NCBI GenBank assembly: GCA_945897075.1
Contig: CAMDEX010000021.1
Span: 1 to 38,711 of the forward strand
DNA: 38,711 bases
Source: Litorilinea aerophila
Lineage (GTDB): Bacteria; Chloroflexota; Anaerolineae; Caldilineales; Caldilineaceae
Direction of reading: 5' to 3'
The position numbers were made by a program, and so were the translations under genes. The first letter of the stretch is position 1. Each line of letters opens with the position of its first letter. The notes below the pieces were generated by a model, which saw nothing but the letters and a program-made list of their open reading frames with translations, searched no databases and was not told the DNA's origin. This document shows positions 17,383 to 24,940 of the stretch, in pieces.

Positions 17383-17475
17383 AAATTCAGTAGACCGCAA
17401 CGCGCTAGGCGTGGTCCGTGACCCGCCCACCGGGCACGGACCGGCGGGGAGCGTCCGTTGCGGTCTACTGAATTT
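17383..17475. repeat. 93-bp fold-back element between binding protein and permease genes
   Basis: A perfect 20-bp inverted repeat (17383-17402 with 17456-17475, AAATTCAGTAGACCGCAACG) encloses a second stem GGTCCGTG / CACGGACC (17413-17420, 17435-17442). It starts directly after the stop codon of the binding-protein gene. The element could be a REP- or MITE-like insertion. It could also protect the upstream message from 3' decay and reduce read-through into the permease genes, like the malE-malF intergenic repeats of enteric bacteria. Confidence 0.85.
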
Positions 17476-17526
17476 CCGGAACGTGACTCTCCCAGCCCGA
17501 ACACCCCACCGACTGAGAAGATCATT

Positions 17527-18468
17527 ATGGCAGTGAATTTCCGTGCCCTCACAATGGATTGTTCGCGCTTGTCGCAACGCTTCGCTGAATTACGCAAGGA
17601 GTTTGGCCGCGCCGAGAGCAAAATGGCCTATCTGTGTCTGGCTCCGGCCATGCTCACTATCCTGGTCTGGTTGGTCTACCCAACGTTGGCGGCCATCTAT
17701 TACAGCTTCACCCGTTACGATCCATTGAGTACTCCTGAATGGATCGGACTGCAAAATTATGTACGTCTGCTGGATCATCGCACTTTTTTGATTTCGGTGA
17801 CCAACACGCTCAAATATACGGCCGCTATCATTCCCGGCAGCATGGCGTCCGGTCTGCTCTTTGCGATTTTGGTCAACCAGAAGATACCACTGCGCGGGCT
17901 TTTCAGAACGGCCTTCTATGCTCCCTATGTGGTATCGCTCGTGGCCATTGCCATGATCTTCCAGTGGATCTTCCATCCAGATTTTGGCTTTGCCAATGCC
18001 CTTCTGGACAACCTCAGCCTGCCGCGCCAGCGTTGGCTTGGCGATCCACAGCAGGCATTGCCAACGGTGACGATGATGAGTATCTGGCGGGATGCCGGCT
18101 ACTCGATGATCATCTATCTGGCCGGTCTACAGTCGATACCAGACACCCTTTACGAAGCAGCTATGATCGACGGTGCCAACCGCTGGCAGCGTTTCCTATT
18201 TGTAACGCTACCTCTGCTGGCCCCTTTCACGTTTTTTCTCTTCGTCATGGGCATCGTGCGTTCATTGCAGGTCTTTACGCAGGTACTCATCCTTACCCAG
18301 GGTGGGCCGATGAATGCCACGACCAGCGTAGTGCATCAAATGTGGTTGACCGCCTTTGCCTACCAGAAAATGGGGCTGGCTTCGGCTATGGCTATTTTGC
18401 TCATGCTTGCCATCTTGCTTGTGACGATTGTGAACCTAAAATTCCTCTCGCCAGAATCGGTATATTGA
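17527..18468 (+). CDS. Sugar ABC transporter permease, MalF type (CUT1)
   Basis: A 313-residue inner-membrane permease with about six helices. The first is LCLAPAMLTILVWLVYPTLA. The ATPase-coupling EAA loop is EAAMIDGANRWQRFLFVTLP, and the segment LTQGGPMNATTS just after it is characteristic of MalF/UgpA-type subunits. The start ATG at 17527 is chosen because frames further upstream run back into the fold-back element; GAGAAG lies upstream. It pairs with the MalG-type gene, which begins only 1 bp after its stop. Confidence 0.93.
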   Translation: MAVNFRALTMDCSRLSQRFAELRKEFGRAESKMAYLCLAPAMLTILVWLVYPTLAAIYYSFTRYDPLSTPEWIGLQNYVRLLDHRTFLISVTNTLKYTAAIIPGSMASGLLFAILVNQKIPLRGLFRTAFYAPYVVSLVAIAMIFQWIFHPDFGFANALLDNLSLPRQRWLGDPQQALPTVTMMSIWRDAGYSMIIYLAGLQSIPDTLYEAAMIDGANRWQRFLFVTLPLLAPFTFFLFVMGIVRSLQVFTQVLILTQGGPMNATTSVVHQMWLTAFAYQKMGLASAMAILLMLAILLVTIVNLKFLSPESVY

Positions 18469-18469
18469 G

Positions 18470-19432
18470 ATGAATACAAAGACCATAGAGGATGTCAGGC
18501 AGCCTGAAACGATCGGCAAAAAGCAAGCAGCCCGACAATCCGTTCCGTTCAGATACCGGATGTCTCTGCAAGAGTCACTCCTTTTTGTCCTGGTGATTGG
18601 CCTGGCCCTGGGTATGATTTTTCCGTTCTACTGGATGGTGAACATCTCCTTGCAGACGCGTGAAGAGATCATCACATTGCCGCTGAAGTGGCTGCCGCTT
18701 TCCTTTGTCTGGGAGAATTACCCGCGCGCCTGGACAATAGGCAAGATGGGTCTCTATACCCAAAACAGCATTACTGTGGCCCTAGCCCATGTCTTGCTCC
18801 AGGTATCCACCTGTACTTTGGCCGCCTATGCCTTTGCCCGGCTGCATTTTCCCGGCAAGAATCCCCTCTTCATACTCTTGTTGGCGACCAATATGATCCC
18901 GTGGCCGGTAACCATCATCCCGTCCTTTATTCTCATCAAAAGCATCCCCCTGGTCGGAGGTAACGATATTCTGGGTGCAGGGGGAACCGGATTGCTAAAC
19001 ACCCTCTGGTCGATCATTTTGCCGGGCGCTGTGAACGTTATTGGTATCTTCTTTCTACGCCAATTCCTGCTGAATCTGCCGACAGAGCTGGAAGATGCTG
19101 CCCGCGTGGATGGCTGCAATGAATTTGGTGTCCTCTGGTATATCATTGTGCCCATCTGCGTGCCGGGAATGGCAACCTTTGCCCTCTTGTCCTTTGAAAC
19201 CTCTTGGAACAGCTTCATCTGGCCGCTGATTATGCTGAGCCGTCAAGCCATCTTTACGCTACCGGTGGGGCTGCGCGCTTTTTACGACGCTGGCGCGGCT
19301 GGCGACAACTTCATTGACTATGGCCCGCTTATGGCGGCTAGCGTCTTGTTCATCTTGCCGGTTCTGCTGATCTTCCTGGCCGCGCAGCGGGTCTTTGTGC
19401 AGGGCATCGCATTGAGTGGAATCAAGGGTTGA
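18470..19432 (+). CDS. Sugar ABC transporter permease, MalG type (CUT1)
   Basis: A 320-residue inner-membrane permease completing the first CUT1 importer. A charged cytoplasmic leader of about 30 residues precedes six helices. Family marks are PFYWMVNISLQTREEI, the NSITVALAHVLLQ region, the EAA loop EDAARVDGCNEFGVLWYIIVP and the C-terminal QRVFVQGIALSGIKG. The gene begins 1 bp after the MalF-type stop, so the two are co-translated. After it comes a 107-bp gap with a short CCTGCC/GGCAGG hairpin (19457-19472), then the dehydrogenase gene. Confidence 0.94.
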   Translation: MNTKTIEDVRQPETIGKKQAARQSVPFRYRMSLQESLLFVLVIGLALGMIFPFYWMVNISLQTREEIITLPLKWLPLSFVWENYPRAWTIGKMGLYTQNSITVALAHVLLQVSTCTLAAYAFARLHFPGKNPLFILLLATNMIPWPVTIIPSFILIKSIPLVGGNDILGAGGTGLLNTLWSIILPGAVNVIGIFFLRQFLLNLPTELEDAARVDGCNEFGVLWYIIVPICVPGMATFALLSFETSWNSFIWPLIMLSRQAIFTLPVGLRAFYDAGAAGDNFIDYGPLMAASVLFILPVLLIFLAAQRVFVQGIALSGIKG

Positions 19433-19539
19433 CACCCGGTGATGCCGAAGGATGCGCCTGCCGCCTGGCAGGTGTGCGGTCAACTCAATCTGTTTTGTGA
19501 GCTTTCATCCGTGGGTGATGGGCGAGGAGCGGGCTATCC

Positions 19540-20613
19540 TTGAGCGACAATCGGGGCTGGTCTAACAGTGGTCGTGCAACAGCGGCTGCCGAGATCGATA
19601 TCCGCTACGGTCATCAATTGCTGCAGCGCGCCAGCGCCGGGTGGCCGCGTTACCTGGCAATCACATCACCCAGCGCATATCAAGCGGCCCAACCTCATCT
19701 GACAACGCCACCGTCGGGCGTTGCATACATCCGCTCGCTCGATTTCGCCTATTTGCAGCAAACAGCGGCCGGCCTACCAGATGATGCGGAATTGGTCGTA
19801 GGGCTGGGCGGCGGTCAGGCGCTTGACGCGGCCAAGCACATGGCGGTGGCCAAGGATCTTCCCCTGATCCAGGCGCCTACCATTATTTCCACCGGTGCCA
19901 TCATTCATGGACATTGTGCGCGCTTCACTGGGCGCACAATGGTGGGCAATCGGGACAACTGGGTCTGGGTAGATTGTGAGTATGTGTTGGTCGACTATGA
20001 TCTGACGCTAAAAGCTCCTTTGCACCTGCACACGGCTGGTTTGGGCGACGTACTCTGTGAATACTCGGGCATTGCCGAATGGCGACGCAACCAACGCAAC
20101 GCGTTAACGCCACTTCCTGACGAGCCAGCGCTTGTCAAGCTCGATGAATTTCATGCCTCAATTGTAGAAAACTTTCCGGCAACCCTTAACGAAAACGGTC
20201 AACTGAGCGCAGAGAGCATTCACTTCATCATGCGCACACTCCAACAACGAGACGCTCATCGGGTACGACTTTCTTCTGCACCCAATGCCGATCACGCCTT
20301 TCTTTTTGCCTTGGAAGAAGCAAACGACAAAAGCTACATCCACGGCGAGGTCGTTGCCTTGGGCGCGCTAATTATCAGTTGGCACTGCAACGAAGGTGCA
20401 GACACCTTTGCTGCCACACTGGATCGTTGCCGAATACGTCGCCGTCCCACTCAAATGACCATTGGCCGCGAGGAACTGTCTGAGGGATTAGCCTATTTGC
20501 CAGAGTATCTGTCGAAACAACCCGACAGTTCAGAATATGCTTCAATCATGCGTGGAAGGCCGATTGTGGGCAGGCGATTTGACCAGCTTTGGGAATTCTT
20601 GGAAAACGCGTAA
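19540..20613 (+). CDS. Iron/zinc-dependent dehydrogenase, glycerol-1-phosphate dehydrogenase-like
   Basis: A 357-residue enzyme of the Fe-ADH/dehydroquinate-synthase superfamily, closest in motif pattern to the EgsA/AraM group. Residues 88-99 (GLGGGQALDAAK) bind the NAD diphosphate. PTIISTGAIIHGHC near 113-126 lines the site. Likely metal ligands are Asp170 (GLGDVLCEYSG), His252 and His268 (IHGE). The family reduces keto-phosphates such as dihydroxyacetone phosphate, but related enzymes act on other polyols, and the catabolic setting argues for a sugar substrate. The start is a TTG at 19540 with GAGGAG about 10 nt upstream; no ATG or GTG fits near the conserved N-terminus. Its stop lies about 30 bp before a truncated dehydratase remnant. 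Confidence 0.8.
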   Translation: MSDNRGWSNSGRATAAAEIDIRYGHQLLQRASAGWPRYLAITSPSAYQAAQPHLTTPPSGVAYIRSLDFAYLQQTAAGLPDDAELVVGLGGGQALDAAKHMAVAKDLPLIQAPTIISTGAIIHGHCARFTGRTMVGNRDNWVWVDCEYVLVDYDLTLKAPLHLHTAGLGDVLCEYSGIAEWRRNQRNALTPLPDEPALVKLDEFHASIVENFPATLNENGQLSAESIHFIMRTLQQRDAHRVRLSSAPNADHAFLFALEEANDKSYIHGEVVALGALIISWHCNEGADTFAATLDRCRIRRRPTQMTIGREELSEGLAYLPEYLSKQPDSSEYASIMRGRPIVGRRFDQLWEFLENA

Positions 20614-20639
20614 TCGGCACCAGTTTTTGGAGAATATAC

Positions 20640-20921
20640 CTTCTGATGCCGCACAATCCGCTGGGTCCGATCAGCACGGCTGCGAATCTACACTTTGCGG
20701 CGGATGTGCCTAATTATGCCTGGCTGAAAGAACGCACACGCGACTATCATTTTTCCGCAGAACTCTTTCCAATCCAACCACAGTTGGATGGCGTCACCTA
20801 CCCCGTCCCCACTGAACCGGGGCTGGGCGTGGAATTTAACGAAAACATGGCGCAGGAGCATTTCCGTTTTTGGGAACCGCCTCATTTTTACAGGCGGGAT
20901 GGTTCCCACACCAACTATTAA
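20640..20921 (+). pseudogene. C-terminal remnant of an enolase-superfamily sugar-acid dehydratase
   Basis: About 90 codons, beginning at PHNPLGPISTAANLHF, match the C-terminal part of mannonate/galactonate dehydratase-type enzymes. The end motifs are PVPTEPGLGVEFNEN and WEPPHFYRRDGSHTN. The N-terminal cap and most of the barrel, including the metal-binding Asp and Glu residues, are missing, so it cannot be active. It follows the dehydrogenase stop by about 30 bp, and the next gene starts 23 bp after its own stop. An internal deletion of roughly 900 bp probably removed the front of the gene. Reading-frame integrity to the stop suggests the loss is recent. An ATG at 20646 could still allow translation. 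Confidence 0.75.
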
Positions 20922-20944
20922 GAAGGGTCAATGGAGGTGCGCTG

Positions 20945-21817
20945 GTGGCGTTGCTACAACCCTACCCACTCGAAAATATAGTCCATATCCGCGGCGTCGA
21001 TCATCCTGAATCGATTGCGGTCGGTCCCCAGGGCGAGGCTTACACTACCGGCACGGGCGGTCAAGTTTATCGCGTCGATCTGGCGACCAATACCGTCCAG
21101 CAATTTGCCTCAACCGCGCCGCGGCGCACCCTAGGGCAGGCGGTTGATGCCGAGGGTAATCTCTACATCGCCGACTGCTCGGCTGATGGCAAGGTGATCC
21201 GCATTACGCCGGACGGTCAGGAAAGTGTCTATGCCCGCGGGCCGGGCGGACAGCCTTTTGTCGGAACCAATTATCCCGTCTTTGATCGCCACGGCAATCT
21301 GTACCTCTCCGATGCCGGCACCTATAGCGATGCTGTTGACGGCTACATCTACAAAATTGCACCCGGCGGCGGCGAGGCAGCGCTCTGGTATCCCCACGCG
21401 CTGGCGACGCCCAACAAAATGGCGCTTGATGCCGACGAGAACTATCTCTATTTTTGCGAAAGCCACGGCCTTGCCCGGATTGCGATTAACCCCGACGGCA
21501 GCGCCGGCGCATTTGAACGGCTGATCCATACCCCCTACCTGGTGCCGCACGGTCTGGCCTTTGACGAAGCAGGTCGCCTCTGGTTTCCGTCCTACCGCCC
21601 CGACTCGCTCTGGTATTTTGACATTGCCGCCGGTCGTTTACACCTGGTGGTGGAGGATTGGATGGGCGAGGCGCTGCGCGGCCCCACCAATCTCAATTTT
21701 GCCGGGCCTGACCGCGACATTCTACTGCTCTCATCACTGGATAATCTGGTCATCCATCGCTTTGACAACCTTGGGGTACGCGGCATTCGGTTGAATCACC
21801 CCAAGATGACAAGATGA
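20945..21817 (+). CDS. SMP-30/gluconolactonase-like propeller protein, paralogue 1
   Basis: A 290-residue six-bladed propeller of the SMP-30/gluconolactonase/LRE group, which hydrolyses aldonolactones with a divalent metal. The N-terminus aligns with the next gene (IVHIRGVDHPESIAVGPQGE versus LIHIRQLDHPESIAIGPQGE). Metal-site candidates are Glu22 (HPESIAV) and the Asn in ATPNKMALD. At the third position, usually Asp (as in LTDGLAL of the next gene), this protein has His202 (VPHGLAF), so activity may be altered or lost. The start is GTG at 20945, chosen because GGAGG ends 7 nt upstream and it gives an N-terminus matching the paralogue. No signal peptide. The two paralogues are adjacent, a tandem duplication with roughly two-thirds identity by eye. 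Confidence 0.82.
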   Translation: MALLQPYPLENIVHIRGVDHPESIAVGPQGEAYTTGTGGQVYRVDLATNTVQQFASTAPRRTLGQAVDAEGNLYIADCSADGKVIRITPDGQESVYARGPGGQPFVGTNYPVFDRHGNLYLSDAGTYSDAVDGYIYKIAPGGGEAALWYPHALATPNKMALDADENYLYFCESHGLARIAINPDGSAGAFERLIHTPYLVPHGLAFDEAGRLWFPSYRPDSLWYFDIAAGRLHLVVEDWMGEALRGPTNLNFAGPDRDILLLSSLDNLVIHRFDNLGVRGIRLNHPKMTR

Positions 21818-21892
21818 CAGGGCGACAGGGACGGGGTGCCTTGTCAGGTGGGCTTATGATTTGATTTCTAAAGGTCGCCAAGGGGGTGTGTG

Positions 21893-22756
21893 ATGATGCA
21901 ACGGCACAATCTGAAGGATCTGATTCATATCCGTCAACTTGATCACCCTGAATCGATCGCCATCGGCCCGCAGGGCGAGGCGTATACGACGGGCACGGGC
22001 GGACAGATCTACCGGATTAACTTGGAAAAGAATGTAGGCGAGCAATTCGCATCCACAGCCTCGCGGCGAGTGCTGGGCCAGGCCGTGGATGCCGTCGGCA
22101 ACCTCTACTGCGCCGAGGTCGCCACCGGCCGCGTGATCCGTCTGACCCCAGATGGAGAGGAGAGTCTCTATGCCACCGGCCCCGGCGGACAGCGCTTTCT
22201 CTGCCCCAACTACCCGGCCTTTGACCGCCAGGGCAATCTCTACCTCTCGGACAGCGGCGATTGGTCGCACCATGTCAATGGCGCCATCTATAAGACCCCA
22301 CCGGGTGGGGGCGAGGCGGAACGCTGGTATCCGGCTCCGGTGGATACGCCCAACGCCATTGCCCTGGATGCCGAAGAACGCTATCTCTATGTGGTCGAGA
22401 CCTTTGGCAGCGCGATTGTGCGCATTGCCATCCAGCCCGACGGCAGCGCGGGGAATTTGGAACGGGTGGTGCATATGCCGCGCCACCTCACTGATGGTCT
22501 GGCGTTGGATGAAGAGGGACGCATCTGGATCGGCTGCCATCGCCCGGACGCCATCTACATTTTTGACCTGAAAAGCCGGCGGCTCGAACTCTTTGCCGAG
22601 GACTGGACGGGCGCGGTCTTGCGCAGCCCGACCGATGTCGCCTTTGCCGGCCCCAATCGCGATATTTTGCTGGCGGCCTCGCTCAACAGCCTGACGGCCC
22701 ATCGCTGGAATAATGTCGGCGTGCGGGGTCTGCGGTTGAATCATCCGACACCCTAA
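21893..22756 (+). CDS. SMP-30/gluconolactonase-like propeller protein, paralogue 2
   Basis: A 287-residue cytoplasmic lactonase-type propeller. It keeps the expected metal-site pattern: Glu in HPESIAI, Asn in TPNAIALD and Asp201 in LTDGLALDEEG. It probably opens a sugar lactone to the free aldonic acid. The start region offers GTG-ATG-ATG in tandem (21890, 21893, 21896) behind AAGGGGG; 21893 was taken. It is a tandem paralogue of the previous gene and lies 39 bp before the DapA-family gene, so the lactonase product could feed a dehydratase and this lyase. Substrate specificity cannot be read. Confidence 0.85.
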   Translation: MMQRHNLKDLIHIRQLDHPESIAIGPQGEAYTTGTGGQIYRINLEKNVGEQFASTASRRVLGQAVDAVGNLYCAEVATGRVIRLTPDGEESLYATGPGGQRFLCPNYPAFDRQGNLYLSDSGDWSHHVNGAIYKTPPGGGEAERWYPAPVDTPNAIALDAEERYLYVVETFGSAIVRIAIQPDGSAGNLERVVHMPRHLTDGLALDEEGRIWIGCHRPDAIYIFDLKSRRLELFAEDWTGAVLRSPTDVAFAGPNRDILLAASLNSLTAHRWNNVGVRGLRLNHPTP

Positions 22757-22795
22757 GCAAAAAAACAAAGAGCCTACACACCCGAGAGACAAACC

Positions 22796-23722
22796 ATGAA
22801 TCACACCACCAAAATCGACGGTGTCGTACCTGTGATACCGATCCCCTTTACCGACGATGAATCGATCGACGAGGCTGGCCTGCGTAGATGCGTGGACTTT
22901 GTCGCACGTCGCCAGATGGCTGCGTTGTGCCTGCCGGCCTATGGCAGCGAATTCTATAAGCTGTCCGAGGCCGAGCGCGAACAGGTGATCGGTGTTGCCA
23001 TTGAGGCCAACCAGAAGCGCATCCCCGTCATTGCCCAGGCGAACCACGGCTCGTGTAAGATCGCTGCCGGTCTGGCCCGCCGCTATGCCGCTCTGGGTGC
23101 CGATATTATCAGTTTTGCCATCCCGCGCCAGTTTGGCACCAGCGATGCTGACCTGTTGCGCTACTGCGGTACCATCGCCGACGCGGTGTCGATCCCCGTG
23201 CTGATCCAAGACTTTGCCCCCGGCAAAGCCACCATCGACGCCGACTTTATCGACCAGTTGCATAAGCAGCATCCCAATTTCCTCTATGCCAAACTGGAAG
23301 AGCCTCTGATTATCGACAAACTGGTGCGCATCCAGGATAAGGTCGGCGGAAAAGTCGGTATCCTTGAAGGATGGGGCGGCTACTATATGCTCGAGGCCAT
23401 ACCGGTCGGCATTGTGGGCATCATGCCCGGTGTGGCCTACTGTGATCTGCTGGATCGGGTCTATAGGGCGCGCAAGAATGGCGATGACCGACGCGCCTAC
23501 GATCTATTCGCCACGCTGTTGCCAGTGATGAATTTCACGTTGCAGGATTTCGAGCTCTTCTTGCAGGTAGAGAAACGCATCCTGGTGCGCCGTGGCATCT
23601 TCGACGCGGCCAATCTGCGTCAGCTCACCATGACGCCCAGTGTGACAGCGCTAAAGTATAGCGAGTTTTTGATTGAGCATCTGGTGCGTATTCTGGCAGG
23701 CGAAGGCATCGATCTGAATTGA
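22796..23722 (+). CDS. DapA/NanA-family lyase (probable 2-keto-3-deoxy sugar-acid aldolase)
   Basis: A 308-residue TIM-barrel enzyme of the dihydrodipicolinate synthase/N-acetylneuraminate lyase family. The Schiff-base Lys is residue 166 (FLYAKLEEP). The pyruvate-binding loop is atypical, AYGSEFYKLS instead of GTTGE, and the catalytic Tyr found in IYNxP of classical members is Gln138 here (LIQDFAP). In this context a retro-aldol cleavage of a 2-keto-3-deoxy acid to pyruvate plus an aldehyde, or a dehydratase reaction as in KDG dehydratase, is more likely than lysine synthesis. The start at 22796 is the first ATG consistent with the conserved GVVPVIPIPF strand. It lies between lactonase and zinc dehydrogenase genes in the same direction. 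Confidence 0.85.
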   Translation: MNHTTKIDGVVPVIPIPFTDDESIDEAGLRRCVDFVARRQMAALCLPAYGSEFYKLSEAEREQVIGVAIEANQKRIPVIAQANHGSCKIAAGLARRYAALGADIISFAIPRQFGTSDADLLRYCGTIADAVSIPVLIQDFAPGKATIDADFIDQLHKQHPNFLYAKLEEPLIIDKLVRIQDKVGGKVGILEGWGGYYMLEAIPVGIVGIMPGVAYCDLLDRVYRARKNGDDRRAYDLFATLLPVMNFTLQDFELFLQVEKRILVRRGIFDAANLRQLTMTPSVTALKYSEFLIEHLVRILAGEGIDLN

Positions 23723-23791
23723 AACAGGCTGTTGTCAAGGCTGTCCTTTTCTGTTCATTGTCTATCGGCAGAGCAAATCAAGGAGACTCTC

Positions 23792-24808
23792 ATGCGCGGC
23801 GTTGTGTTCCTGGGTGACCGCAGGGCTGAGGTGCGCGAATTTCCTGACCCCCAGCCAGGCTGGGGTGAAGTCGTGGTGCGGCTCAAGGCCGGCGGGTTGT
23901 GTGGCAGCGATCTCCATCGATACCGCCAGGATGCGGCGCAACGGGCGGGCAACATCATCATTCCCGGCCATGAACCATCTGGTCTGGTTGAGTCTCTGGG
24001 CGGTGGAGTCGCAAATGTGCGCGTCGGCGACCGCGTCTCAGTCTATCACTATCGCGGCTGTGGCTACTGCAAAGAGTGTCTGGGGGGCAACCTCATGTGG
24101 TGTGCCGAGAGCAGGGGGTATGGTGTCCCAATTCACGGTTCAAATGCCGACTTGATCCTGACCGATGCACGCAACTGTCTTCCCCTGCCCACAGAACTGA
24201 GCTTCGCCCACGGGGCTATGATGGCCTGCAATGCGGGCACCGCATTTTCTTCGATGCAGAAGCTACATCCCGTTGGTGGGGAGACCGTCGCCATCTTCGG
24301 ACAGGGACCGGTGGGTCTCGCAGGTACGCTCTTCGCCAAGGCAATGGGAGCGCGCGTGGTTGGAGTTGAGCCATTGGCCGGGCGCCGTGCATTGGCACAC
24401 TCGTTGGGCGCGGATGAGACAATTGATCCGAACGCGGGCGACCCGGTCAAAGCCATCCACGAGTTGACGCGTGGTGAAGGTGCCGCTTGTTCATTTGAGA
24501 CATCCGGGAGCGGCTCTGGTGTCAACGGCGCGGTGGACTGTCTGCGCCTGGGCGGACGCGCAGTCTTTGTAGGCAAGCACGAGGACAAAGCACTCGCTCC
24601 TTCGCAGATCATCGGACGCCAATTGACACTCATGGGATCCTTCGTCCTGCCGATCCACATGTACTATGAGATGCTCCGCCTGATCCTGGAGCGTCGCGTA
24701 CCTCTCGAAGCGATGGTCACCCACCGCTTCCCGCTCGAAAAGGCGCAGGAAGCATTTGCGCTCTTTGACAGCGGCAAGACAGGCAAAGTGATCTTTGAGT
24801 GGGCGTGA
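23792..24808 (+). CDS. Zinc-dependent alcohol/polyol dehydrogenase (MDR family)
   Basis: A 338-residue medium-chain dehydrogenase. Catalytic zinc ligands are Cys37 (GLCGSD), His60 and Glu61 (PGHEPSG). A structural zinc lobe is present (Cys90, Cys93, Cys96, Cys104 in GCGYCKECLGGNLMWC). The Rossmann motif GQGPVG lies at 170-175, followed by VEPLAGRRALAHSLGADETID, where the non-acidic position after the second strand leaves NAD/NADP preference unclear. It resembles L-threonine-, sorbitol- or galactitol-type dehydrogenases and could oxidise a sugar, polyol or 2-keto intermediate. The ATG at 23792 has AAGGAGA upstream; an in-frame start 20 codons earlier would add a non-conserved leader. The gap after the gene (132 bp) shows no clear signal. 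Confidence 0.9.
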   Translation: MRGVVFLGDRRAEVREFPDPQPGWGEVVVRLKAGGLCGSDLHRYRQDAAQRAGNIIIPGHEPSGLVESLGGGVANVRVGDRVSVYHYRGCGYCKECLGGNLMWCAESRGYGVPIHGSNADLILTDARNCLPLPTELSFAHGAMMACNAGTAFSSMQKLHPVGGETVAIFGQGPVGLAGTLFAKAMGARVVGVEPLAGRRALAHSLGADETIDPNAGDPVKAIHELTRGEGAACSFETSGSGSGVNGAVDCLRLGGRAVFVGKHEDKALAPSQIIGRQLTLMGSFVLPIHMYYEMLRLILERRVPLEAMVTHRFPLEKAQEAFALFDSGKTGKVIFEWA

Positions 24809-24940
24809 TCATTGACGTAAGGAAGTGCATCTGTTTTTTTTAGTTAGTTCAATTTCTCTGGCAGACTATCGGATTGACGAACTTATCCATGACAGGCTGG
24901 CTACCTCTGATCAAGCCAACCACAAAGGTGAAGAGAGAAA

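Noticed and set aside
21854..23272. A 472-codon minus-strand open frame
   Set aside because: It is antisense to the second SMP-30 paralogue and the DapA-family gene, both with clear family motifs and ribosome sites; no motif is visible in the antisense product.
24809..24940. T-rich stretch after the zinc dehydrogenase gene as a terminator
   Set aside because: The run of Ts near 24832-24840 has no stem-loop in front of it.
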